DNA from: Pelagophyceae sp. CCMP2097
Taxonomy: Eukaryota; Sar; Pelagophyceae
DNA length: 13,278 nt
Reading direction: 5' to 3'
NCBI GenBank assembly: GCA_026770575.1
Contig: MU657680.1
Span: 1-13,278, forward strand
The stretch's first letter is position 1, and each line of letters starts with the position of its first letter. Below, in pieces: positions 6,262-13,278 of this stretch. The position numbers were made by a program, and so were the translations under genes. The notes under the pieces were generated by a model that did not search any database, was not told where the DNA came from, and worked only from the letters and a program-made list of their open reading frames with translations.

Positions 6262-7029
6262 ATGGCCCTGTTGTGCCGTGTCAAGGTCTGCGTGCGTCCG
6301 GGCACCGGCGACCTGAAATCGAAGTTCATGACGGTCGACGGTGCATCCTCCTTCATTGGCATCTTCGAAAAGATCGTCGGAGAGCTGTCGGAGGACCTCG
6401 CGCCGCGCGTCGGCGACCTGCAGCGCGTCACGCTGACGCTCGGGGCAGAAGAGGCGGAGCCAGAAGAGTCTATGCGGACCCATACCATGTTCTCCCTTGA
6501 ACCCTGCGCACCGCAGGCGGACCTCAAGGACGCCATCGATATGGCCCTGAACTCGTTCTATTGCACGATTCAGGACGTGGCGAAAGTCTTCCACCTGCGG
6601 CCGTCGGCGTTGCCGGCCGTCCGCGCGCTGCTGGAGCTGCGTCACTCGGAGGACCAAATCCCAGGAGGTGTCCTCCTTGCTGCGCTCAAGGCGCTGGGCA
6701 GCATTGAGGACGGCACGCTGCTCGACCAGAAGCGCGCGGCAGAGGGCCTGGTACCGCTGCGCGCCGCGGAGACGGTGCTCTTGCGTGCGCCCATAGACGG
6801 TGGCGCGCTGACCGAGGACACGGCCATGCGAGACGTCCACGCACCGCGCCGAGCCGAGTCGCCCGCCCGCAAACGGCGCGCGGCAGTGCGCCCGGCCAAA
6901 GACAGCATCCGCTCGAGCGCCGACCACACGGTCCAACGTCGTGTCCCCCTGCCGCGTGCAGCCGCAGCAGGCGCCAAGGCGGCGACCGACGCCGTCCGCG
7001 GCATTGCCCCCGCCAAAGCCCGGCCTTAG
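6262..7029 (+). CDS. Unrecognised protein of 255 residues with basic, NLS-like tail
   Basis: I do not recognise a family. From ATG 6262 (GAGGAGATGGCC) the frame runs to TAG at 7029. Residues 1-60 alternate hydrophobic strands and a helix (ALLCRVKVCVRP ... FIGIFEKIVGELSED), residues 85-165 are mainly helical, and residues 190-255 are Ala/Arg/Pro-rich. The last part includes PARKRRAAVRPAK, a possible nuclear localisation signal. The frame is open upstream to 6133, and a TAG|G acceptor-like site sits at 6235, so a further 5' exon, perhaps from the 5610 gene, is possible. No donor of clearly matching phase was found. Confidence 0.5.
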   Translation: MALLCRVKVCVRPGTGDLKSKFMTVDGASSFIGIFEKIVGELSEDLAPRVGDLQRVTLTLGAEEAEPEESMRTHTMFSLEPCAPQADLKDAIDMALNSFYCTIQDVAKVFHLRPSALPAVRALLELRHSEDQIPGGVLLAALKALGSIEDGTLLDQKRAAEGLVPLRAAETVLLRAPIDGGALTEDTAMRDVHAPRRAESPARKRRAAVRPAKDSIRSSADHTVQRRVPLPRAAAAGAKAATDAVRGIAPAKARP

Positions 7030-7119
7030 CGGTGGCCCCAGGCACCGAGGAAGTCGGTGATTTGAGCGTAAATTTCAACTATTCATGTCCCTCCGGCCCT
7101 CCGGCCCGACCCAGCAGTA

Positions 7120-7140
7120 CCGACCGACCGACCGACCGAC
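7120..7140. repeat. CCGA microsatellite, five units
   Basis: CCGA is repeated five times plus one base, directly after a CCCTCCGGCCCTCCGGCCC stretch. The motif is also found in the hairpin at 6082-6117. Confidence 0.95.
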
Positions 7141-7253
7141 TTGGCGATACGACCCCCCTTATATACACTTCTGATCCGGCTCCTGGCACTGGGACCGGAA
7201 ATCCCTTTTGCCAGGATTAACGTCGGTGTTGAAGTTTGTGTAACATATCACAT

Positions 7254-7313
7254 GGGTCATTCAGTTCAAATGTCTTGCATGAGGTCGCGAGTTCGAGCCC
7301 GCTCGTTCGCGTT
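7254..7313 (+). other. tRNA-like relic or tRNA-derived SINE head
   Basis: AGTTCGAGCCC at 7290-7300 matches the B-box consensus GGTTCGANNCC at all but the first base. About 35 bases upstream, TCATTCAGTT (7257-7266) loosely resembles an A-box, and CTTGCAT (7274-7280) sits where an anticodon loop with TGC would be. The acceptor and D stems do not pair well, and the T stem is weak. A decayed tRNA or SINE head is more likely than a working tRNA; chance is not excluded. Confidence 0.25.
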
Positions 7314-7415
7314 TCTACTCCGCTTGGCAAGCGAATTTGGCTGCTCGTGCTGTACACGCGTCATAACGTGAATATTCTTCCCCTCCGAAAGAGTTTTCCC
7401 CAATTCTCGGTCGGT

Positions 7416-7452
7416 ATTTGTGGGGCATCACCTTTGGGACTTCGCGCGGCCT
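7416..7452 (-). repeat. Inverted copy of the 37-bp dispersed repeat
   Basis: Exact reverse complement of 6027-6063. Its neighbour 7405-7415 (TCTCGGTCGGT) matches 6109-6119 reversed, without the 45-bp spacer seen at the other copy. It lies just upstream of gene B and in the same orientation as that gene's open upstream frame. Confidence 0.9.
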
Positions 7453-7510
7453 CAGGGACGAGCTCGAGTCCGTGCAGCAGCAGCAGACCGTCGACGTCGT
7501 TGGTGGCATC

Positions 7511-8668
7511 ATGGCGGGCATCGCGGCCATGGGCCTCACGGCGGCGGAGGACGACGGCGCCGCGGCGCAGCACGACGTCGTCACGCTCAACGTCGGCGGC
7601 GCGCTGATCGAGACTTCGCGTGCCATGCTGGTCAAGGTCGAGGACTCCATGCTCGGCCGCATGTTCTCGCCGCTGTGGGAGGCAATGCTGCGGCTGGTGG
7701 GCGGAAGAAACAAGGTGGGCCGAACAGGCAATTTGAACACGACGGAGATCTTCCACCTCTCCATGCTCACGGTCACACCGGGGCCGAACATGCTATCGCC
7801 ACGAGCCTTTTGTGCTGCTGTCGCACTTGATGCTCGCAGGATCCGCGTCGTCGGCGGTTTTGGTGACGGGAGTTCTTCATTGGCGACTACCGAGATCTTC
7901 AGCCTCGACACGATGGCCTTTACGCCGGGGCCCACCATGGCTACTGTACGCGTCGGATGCGCGGCCGTCGCGCTCGACGAGCGCCGCATCTTGGTGGCCG
8001 GTGGCAAATCAGAATCAGGGCTCGGTGAGAATACGACGGAGATCCTCGAAGTCCTGACCATGGCGTTCGCGCCTGGGCCGCCGATGGTCTCGGTGCGCGT
8101 TACCTTCGCGGCCGTGCCCGTCGATGTTCAGCATGTCCTCGTCATCGGTGGGCTGAACACGGGAGCCACACCGGCTACCACCGAGCTACTCGACTTGGCA
8201 ACAAGGAGTTTTCGCCCGGGCCGACGATGCGGGCTACGCGCAGTGATTGCGCGGCCGTTCGAATCGACGCTGCGCGGATTATCGTGGTCGGGGGAAGCTC
8301 AGGCTGCTGTTGCCCCTTGTCGACGACGGAGATGCTCGCCACCGAGGAGATTAACGACACTGTTCCGCCGCCGAGTCCATCTCCTCTCCGAAATGGCCGC
8401 GCGCGTCAAGCTAGCTAACGTACGCACGGACTCGGCCGGCCCTCAAGAGGTGCAGGCCTCACGGCGTGTATTCATACGCTACAAGAGAAAGCAACGTCGA
8501 GCGCTGCACCGCGGGACGTGCAATGGCTTTCGAGAGCTCAAGCTCGGCTGGCTTGTCTCCCCAGACGCCGCCCCTGGTCCACCGCCCGCGCCACTGGCAG
8601 GAAAGTCCCCTGTTTCCATGTGGGCGTTTAGAGGTCCCGCGTCTCGAGGTTCGTCGCGGCGCGTTTGA
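7511..8668 (+). CDS. Truncated T1/BTB plus kelch protein (gene B), frame-disrupted
   Basis: Second member of the gene A family. I choose the ATG at 7511 (MAGIAAMGLTAAEDDG). The T1 domain starts normally (HDVVTLNVGGALIETSRAML ... EDSMLGRMFSPLWEAM), then jumps within two or three residues to kelch sequence (RLVGGRNK). Compared with gene A, the FIDRD-ERFRLIL half of T1 and the linker are missing. Kelch blades follow with CAAVALDARRIRVVGG, TTEIFSLDTMAFTPGP, GCAAVALDERRILVAGG and HVLVIGG. Near 8205-8212 the kelch frame switches: EFSPGPTMRATRSDCAAV and IIVVGG continue in another frame to a stop at 8418, while this frame reads on as non-kelch sequence to 8668. It is probably a decaying gene or carries a sequencing indel. 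No N-terminal coiled coil is visible, unlike gene A. Confidence 0.65.
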   Translation: MAGIAAMGLTAAEDDGAAAQHDVVTLNVGGALIETSRAMLVKVEDSMLGRMFSPLWEAMLRLVGGRNKVGRTGNLNTTEIFHLSMLTVTPGPNMLSPRAFCAAVALDARRIRVVGGFGDGSSSLATTEIFSLDTMAFTPGPTMATVRVGCAAVALDERRILVAGGKSESGLGENTTEILEVLTMAFAPGPPMVSVRVTFAAVPVDVQHVLVIGGLNTGATPATTELLDLATRSFRPGRRCGLRAVIARPFESTLRGLSWSGEAQAAVAPCRRRRCSPPRRLTTLFRRRVHLLSEMAARVKLANVRTDSAGPQEVQASRRVFIRYKRKQRRALHRGTCNGFRELKLGWLVSPDAAPGPPPAPLAGKSPVSMWAFRGPASRGSSRRV

Positions 8669-8711
8669 GCGCGATGCGTTCGTGGAGCATCACGAGAGCG
8701 GCGGTGTGTGC
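8628..8711 (-). other. In-frame coding-like extension after the SET gene stop
   Basis: Past the TGA at 8714-8712 the same frame reads AHTAALVMLHERIALKRA and on to a TAA at 8630-8628, 27 codons. The helical, Leu/Arg-rich wording resembles the C-terminal helices of SETD3/LSMT proteins. Either the TGA is a late nonsense change, or the resemblance is chance. Confidence 0.4.
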
Positions 8712-9928
8712 TCACGGCCCTTCCGCGCCGACGGCGGCGCGCAGCGCACCCTCCGTCGGGAGCTCGGCCAGACGGGCGTGGAGTGCGTTTCGCAGCGTCG
8801 GCGCGTCGGCGGCGTTTCGCAGCTCTGCTTCGTTTTGCGGCAGCTTGAAAGTCCGCCCGGCGACCGCGACCTCTGCACAAGAACCGGTCTTGTCAAACGG
8901 ATCGCTTTGGAGCGCGATTTCCGCGAGCGGCGTCGGCACAAAGCCAAAGGTCAGGACCCACTCGAGCACGCAGGAAAATTGCCTACCGCGCGTGTGGGCG
9001 TGGTGCCAGGCCCTCTGGGCAGGACGCTGTCTGCATGCGAGTTGTAGTCGTGGAGGACCTCTCCTGCGTTTGAGGTGGCGACGTACTCGAGCGTGTCGTT
9101 CAAACCTTGCCGTAGCGTCGCCTCTGAAATCCTTCCGTTTGAGGCGTGGTTCACCAAGTCCCAGATCGGTATAAGTGCAGTTCCGTCTTCCGGCCCGATC
9201 CACAGCGCTCGAGCGCGAGTCAAACTAAACGCCCGCAAAGCCGCCGCACGCCGCGTGCCCGAATCGGGGTGGACTACTGTGGAGAGCGTCACCAACCAAA
9301 CTGGAAAGCTCGAGCGCTTCGATCGCCGCGTCGTCGATGGCGCCGGAAGCGTACCTCGACGGCCGGAACGCGAGGCGCGTAGAACGCGACTTTAAAATCT
9401 GCGAGACGCCTTCCGGTGAACCGACCAAACCCTCTGCGACGTCGTACTGCGGCGTGCTCGGCCGCGAGACGGCCGCGAGGTAAAAGTGCCAGAAGGAAGA
9501 ATTGCCTTCAAGAAGCTCGTACGTCACTTTGAGAGCGAGGACATCTATCTGCGTCTTGAGGGAGAAGTTTGCGCAGTCCACCGAATCTAGAGTCACCGCG
9601 CAGTCGACGGCGGCGCACAGCCCAGCGTCCGCCGCCGCAGTTGATGCGGTCAGGCCTACGCATTAAAGGGTCACACACCGCGGAAGCACCTCAGGGACGC
9701 CGGCGACGGACACATCGCTCTTGGGAGGCGGAAGAGGACGCGCTCTTCATCGGTGGACCCGCGCGAAAAGAGGCCGCGGCCGGACGCGCCGGCGGCCACG
9801 TAGACGTCTGCGACGTCGGCGCCCTCTGCAGTCGACCAGCGCCACAGCGCTTCCGCCGAAGCGTCGAGTCCGGCGTCTTCACCACCGGTGGCGGCCCATG
9901 CGCACAGCAACGCGACGCACGCGCGCAT
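8712..9928 (-). CDS. SET-domain protein methyltransferase, SETD3/Rubisco-LSMT-like
   Basis: Protein-lysine or -histidine methyltransferase type, using S-adenosylmethionine (family knowledge). Exon 1 (9928-9712) begins MRACVALLCAWAATGGEDA, a clear signal peptide, then GRGLFSRG and LFRLPRAMC, the usual start of this SET type. Splicing out 56 nt (9656-9711) continues CLTASTAAADAGLC, matching the position after the LPR motif in SETD3. Exon 2 holds SFWHFYLAAV. A third frame (about 9270-9020) holds ALIPIWDLVNHAS and GEVLHDYN, the cofactor and active-site motifs, and a fourth (about 8985-8712) VLEWVLTFGFVP. I could not place the second and third junctions on clean splice sites; they may be very short introns or frameshifts. 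The head-to-head neighbour is the RAP gene. A secretory or plastid-route location is an inference. Confidence 0.65.
9656..9711 (-). other. Intron 1 of the SET gene (56 nt)
   Basis: On the minus strand GTCCGT starts at 9711 and GCGTAG ends at 9656. The phase-1 join gives LPRAMC followed by LTASTAAADAG, with the spacing seen after the corresponding VPRKLLMT motif of SETD3. Another donor at 9678 (GTGTGT) also keeps frame but leaves an intron of only 23 nt. Confidence 0.55.
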
Positions 9929-10249
9929 CGCCGCAAAACGGGCGGCGCGTGAGGAGCCGCGCGGGACCGCTCGAGGAAGTCCCGGGTCGTGTCGAGGGTC
10001 CGCACAACGGGCGGCGCTAGAGGAGCCTTCGCAGGACCGCTTTTCGGACCGAGTCGCCCTCGAGCCCCTGGCCGTGTCAAGGGTCGTGTCGAGGGTGCTC
10101 GAAGTGCGAGGAATGTTAACCCTTTTTAGAAAGTGACGACACTTTTTTGGCGATTTCCAGAAAACTTCAAGTTTCAAAAGTTACACATTCCTAGCCTTTG
10201 TTAAGGGGGAACCAGTTAACTGAGCCTCGGCGGTAGCCGTTCCTTTGGC
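9929..10249. promoter_or_regulatory. Divergent promoter region between SET and RAP genes
   Basis: 321 bases lie between the two head-to-head starts. The part near 10110-10215 is AT-rich and contains small palindromes: AAAGTG-ACGA-CACTTT (10129-10144) and AAACTTCAAGTTT (10164-10176). No TATA box is obvious. The rest is GC-rich and open in several frames without recognisable coding. Confidence 0.35.
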
Positions 10250-12765
10250 ATGCCTTCGCTGCCCGTTTCTGCGACGGCGCAAAGGGTGCTGCGGGGCCCG
10301 CGGTCAAAAGCGGCGAAGCTGGCGGCGGCAAAGGAAGGACCCGGAAAGCGCTTCCGACGCCTCGAAGCACGAGACCTCCGCAAAGCTCTCGAGGGCCACG
10401 CGCGCCTCAGGGGCCTCGCCGTGCCCGAGGCGATGCGCGTCCAAGCGAACGTGCCGAAGGATACTGCGGAGTATAGGATCCAGACCCTTATAAAAGCGTG
10501 CGACGACGTCAAAGGCCTCCTCAAAGTCTTCTTGGATTACCCTTATGACATGGAAGCCAGTAACATCTCCACGTGCCTCCAACGCATCGCCAAAGTCGCG
10601 CGCGCCGAAGACCACGCCAAAACGCCAAGGCTCAGCAAAGAACTGCAGCCGGGCCTCGAGCGGCTCGTCAAGCTGGCCACCTCGAGAGCCCCATCACTCC
10701 AGTCCAACCATTTCGCAAACGTCTGCTGGGCCGTCGCCAAGCTCGGCGGCCACGCGAAGAGCCGCGTCCATTTGCGGATTTGTGGCGCGTCGCAGGGGCC
10801 TTCTTAGGCGCACATTGCGGCGGCTCCGGGCCTCTTCGCCGCCGTTTCTCTGCACGCGCCCCTCAAGATTTCGAATTTCAAGGCGCAGGAGCTCGCGAAC
10901 ACGGTTTGGGCCTTTGCGAAGGAAGGAACTGTTGCGGAGGACTTTTACAACGCGGTTCAAGACCCGCGTCCAACGATGCGATACGGTCGACCATGGCGGT
11001 CGACGATGCAGGTTGGTCGGAGGACGGTCGTCGTGGGACACGATGGCGGAGGGCTCGTTTGCGCCGGGGAAGATGATGCGCGGACTGTAGGTGGGAGATG
11101 AATCAGTCCTCAAGATTTCCAAGTTCAACCATCAAGACCTCGCCAATACGGCCTGGGCCTTTGCTTCAGCCAAAGTCTCGGCGCCGGAGCTGTTTGAGGC
11201 GGTGGCGGCGGAATGTGTGAAAAAGGTAGAGACGTTTAATCCACACGACCACGAATTAGCAAACATCGTCTGGGCTTTTGCAAAGGCGGGCATTCAAGCG
11301 CCGGCTTTATTCGAGGCCGTTGCCGCAGAAGCGTTGGAAGAGATTGAAGCGTTCAACGCGCAGGACTTGGCGAACACTGTGTGGGCCTACGCGACGGCCA
11401 GAGTCGAGGCGCCGAAACTGTTCCAAGCCGTGGCTTTAGAAGCTTCCAAGAAGATGGAGGCGTCGTCGTCGTCGGACTTCTCCAACATGGTCTGGGCTTT
11501 CTCGAAAATGGGTTCTGAAGCGCCAGGGTTGTTCGAAGCCGTCGCTTCCGTAGCGGTGAAGAAGATGACGTCGTTCAACGCACAAAACCTGGCGAACATG
11601 TCATGGGCCTACGCCAATTCGGAAATAAAATCGCCGCAGCTCTTCGAGGCCGTTTCGATTGAAGCGGTGGCGAAGATTGGATCTTTTGAGTTGCGCGAAA
11701 TGGCGACGATTGTCTGGGCCTCTGCGACTGTGATGCACTCCACCGAGGCGACTGCGTTCCCAGACTACAGGCCCGAAACGGCGCAGTTGTTGGCAAACGA
11801 AAAGCTCGAGTCGAAAGAGGGGACCAAAGAGTGCACGTAGGTCCCGGGCGCGTCTCAACCTCTTCCACGCCGTCTCTCGAAAAGTCTCCGAGTCGACCCC
11901 GTCAAAGCTTGCTATATTCGAGGCGCGGGACCTTGTTAACATGGCGTGGGCGTTTTCTGCAGTGCGAATCTCTGCGCCGGCGTTGTTTGAAACGGTGGCG
12001 AAGTTATTCACAAACCGTATGATCAAAGACCTCTCCCCAACCCACCTCGCCGACCTCTCCTGGGCCTACGCCACCGCGGGCGTCCAAGCGCCGGCTTTAT
12101 TTCAAGCATTGGCGCGCAGCGCTTGTCAGCACATTCAAGGGAAAGAGACTTTTCAAGGGAATGACCTCGCGACGCTCATCTGGTCATTCTCAACAATTGG
12201 CTTCTCCGTCAACCACTCCGAACAACTCTACATCGCCGCCGCAGAAGTGTTCTCCGACACTTTGGGCGGCATGAACGCCGCGGGCCGGAGCTTGTTGTGG
12301 GACGTGCATCGGGACTTGAGACAGCGGCCGCAGCAGGTCGAACATATAGGGCTCCATGTCGAATACCTCGCTGTACTCCTCAAAGCGTACAAGAACGAAA
12401 TCAAATCCGCCTTTGTGCGAACCCGGCCGCCGCTCTCGACGGATGCTTTAGAAGCGTTGGAGATGCTCGAGGGGATTGGATGGTTGCACGAAGCGGAGTT
12501 TGAGATGATCTTCGAAGGATATTTCGTCGACGCCGCTCATTCCGAATCGTACACCTACATTGACTTCCTCGGCCCGGACAAGTTCCTGACAGCAGCTGAC
12601 GGGGCGCGTTTGCTCGACGGTGCTGCGGCGGCTAAGGAGCGGCAGCTTCTCGGGAAAGGGTGGCGAGTTCTCTACGTATCTTACTTTGAGTGGGACGCGC
12701 TGCAAACGACCGAGGACCGAATAGCCTACTTGCGGGACAAGGTCGAGCCGGAAGTGATAGCGTAA
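10250..12765 (+). CDS. RAP-domain protein with 11 WAF/WAY helical repeats
   Basis: Four exons (10250-10765, 10808-10954, 11091-11755, 11841-12765) give 750 residues in one frame. The ATG at 10250 starts a basic leader (MPSLPVSATAQRVLRG) that could target an organelle. Residues ~155-560 hold 11 repeats of about 37 residues, typified by VWAFAKAGIQAPALFEAVAA with a preceding F-x-x-QDLAN; the tryptophan is conserved in all. The C-terminus (~685-745) is a RAP domain: LGPDKFL, then GWRVLYVSYFEWDAL and YLRDKV. Such FASTK-like or OPR-like repeat plus RAP proteins bind organellar RNA and act in its processing or translation (family knowledge). No break was found. Mitochondrion or plastid cannot be decided; there is no clear signal peptide, which argues mildly for the mitochondrion. 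Confidence 0.85.
10766..10807 (+). other. RAP gene intron 1 (42 nt)
   Basis: GTCCAT at 10766 to CTTCTTAG at 10807, phase 0. The frame is the same on both sides, and the only obstacle is the in-frame TAG that forms the acceptor. Downstream the sequence continues as AHIAAAPGLFAAV, the next repeat. The join leaves a slightly long spacer between the WAVAKLG and APGLF elements, so the donor is less certain than the acceptor. Confidence 0.6.
10955..11090 (+). other. RAP gene intron 2 (136 nt)
   Basis: GTTCAA at 10955 to ACTGTAG at 11090, phase 0. The join DFYNA|VGDESVLKISKF restores the spacing of the repeat (LFEAV-x-x-E-x-x-x-KI-x-x-F). Read through, the frame loses repeat character at once and stops. 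Confidence 0.8.
11756..11840 (+). other. RAP gene intron 3 (85 nt)
   Basis: GTTCCC at 11756 to CACGTAG at 11840, phase 2. The join leads into RARLNLFHAVSRKVSE, the next repeat. The stop of the upstream frame is the TAG of the acceptor. The donor was chosen by phase; the upstream spacer VMHSTEATA is longer than in other repeats. Confidence 0.65.
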
Positions 12766-12958
12766 CGCAGTTGCTTGAGATCCGTCTTCCGAGTGGCTGC
12801 GGTCCTTGAACGAGCGTGCCTGCGAGACCACGGCGGCGGGAGCGGCCCATCAGAAGCGGGCGTCGGCTGACCGCACACTTACACAAGGCTTTGACTCCAA
12901 GGAGGAGCCTGCTTCTTGAAGTCGACTTCTTCTTGAATTCAAAAGAGATATCCCCAGA

Positions 12959-13150
12959 TAGGAATTCCTAGTTGGTTGCTTGCTTAAAATCCACCCTGGG
13001 TGGGTGGTTGCTTGGGTCAGATAGGTGGTCCTCAATATTTACCTGACACTACGAGGCAGATCGATGGTTCCCATTGTTATAAACTTTTTTTGTGGGCAGA
13101 TCGGTGGTTCTGCCTTCACATACAATTGTAGGTAAGGTAGGAATTCCTAG
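12959..13150. repeat. Palindromic TAGGAATTCCTAG in two copies
   Basis: TAGGAATTCCTAG occurs at 12959-12971 and 13138-13150, 179 bp apart. The inner 12 bases are a perfect palindrome, so the copies also form an inverted pair. They bracket the three-copy motif between them and could be the ends of a small non-autonomous element. Confidence 0.7.
13016..13110. repeat. Three copies of a ~15-bp motif with ~40-bp period
   Basis: GTCAGATAGGTGGTC (13016-13030), GGCAGATCGATGGTTC (13055-13070) and GGCAGATCGGTGGTTC (13095-13110) share CAGAT-x-G-x-TGGT. The CAGAT cores start at 13018, 13057 and 13097. The intervening sequences are unrelated and AT-rich. The last copy can fold with the following TCTGCC into a short hairpin. 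Confidence 0.7.
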
Positions 13151-13278
13151 GACTTATTACAAGAGCGCGCCGGAGGCACACGGAGGACCCGAAGGATACA
13201 GCCAAATCCCATTGCAATGCCCACGTAAATAATTGAAATTATTTAACTAATCACTGAACTTTCAAATCCTCCTTATCT

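Larger units (their letters stand above)
7030..7510. other. Intergenic region upstream of gene B
   Basis: No supported gene. It holds the CCGA microsatellite (7120-7140), a TTATATAC box (7159-7166) that could be TATA-like, a tRNA-like stretch (7254-7313) and the inverted copy of the dispersed repeat (7405-7452). The frame of gene B is open upstream to 7367 but has no ATG before 7511. The peptide it would add (LWGITFGTSRGL) is coded by the dispersed repeat, so I treat this region as non-coding or 5' UTR. Confidence 0.5.
12766..13278. other. AT-rich intergenic region with short repeats
   Basis: No gene is supported. The first ~130 bases are the GC-rich 3' flank of the RAP gene. From ~12900 the composition turns AT-rich. 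It holds a palindromic 13-mer twice, a three-copy motif with a ~40-bp period, a CCACCCTGGGTGG palindrome (12991-13003), TACAATTGTA (13121-13130) and a T7 run (13085-13091). Confidence 0.6.

Noticed and set aside
7418..7510. N-terminal extension of gene B from the TTG at 7418
   Set aside because: No ATG, and the peptide is coded by the dispersed 37-bp repeat; the ATG at 7511 is a better start.
8466..9047. Plus-strand frame of 193 codons opposite the SET gene
   Set aside because: No motif; the minus strand carries SET motifs in the same interval.
9569..10136. Plus-strand Arg-rich frames between the SET and RAP genes
   Set aside because: They lie opposite SET exon 1, which has a signal peptide and family motifs, and they are low complexity.
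10573..11090. Other plus-strand frames across RAP introns 1 and 2
   Set aside because: They lack the WAF/WAY repeat wording; the spliced frame explains the region.

Overview
The window looks like nuclear DNA of a GC-rich eukaryotic microalga. Protein genes are split by short GT-AG introns, there is no operon structure, and the families present are T1-type BTB plus kelch proteins, a RAP-domain protein with many WAF/WAY-type helical repeats, a VRK/CK1-like kinase and a SETD3/LSMT-like SET methyltransferase. That mix fits a stramenopile alga such as a pelagophyte; the assignment is an inference from gene style, not from a marker gene. Six introns can be placed with good support. All six end in TAG|G, and at several the TAG of the acceptor is also the point where the reading frame stops.

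Layout: 1-732 is intergenic, with a possible partial tRNA-like relic, a GACA microsatellite and a strong 23-bp inverted repeat. 733-2331 (+) is a nuclear VRK/CK1-like kinase with a histone-H1-like tail. 2527-5276 (-) is a coiled-coil, T1/BTB, kelch gene (copy A). It is damaged by a +2 slip in a GC run, a frameshift near 4070 and a roughly 1,050-bp insertion (2836-3885) that splits one kelch blade. The insertion carries its own ORF with an internal 330-bp tandem duplication. 5610-6143 (+) and 6262-7029 (+) are two genes I do not recognise; the first ends in a short sequence that recurs inverted at 7416-7452. 7511-8668 (+) is a second T1/kelch gene (copy B) with most of the T1 domain deleted and a frameshift near 8209. 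8712-9928 (-) is a SET-domain protein with a signal peptide. 10250-12765 (+) is a RAP-domain protein in four exons, the best preserved gene here. 12766-13278 is AT-rich, gene-free and contains short repeats.

Functionally the kinase is probably nuclear, the RAP protein probably acts on organellar RNA, and the SET protein probably methylates a protein substrate. The two T1/kelch genes look like decaying members of a large family. Nothing shows that the genes form one pathway; this is a gene-dense patch with ordinary housekeeping-type genes beside mobile or duplicated accessory sequence. I could not test whether the frame breaks are real or assembly errors.
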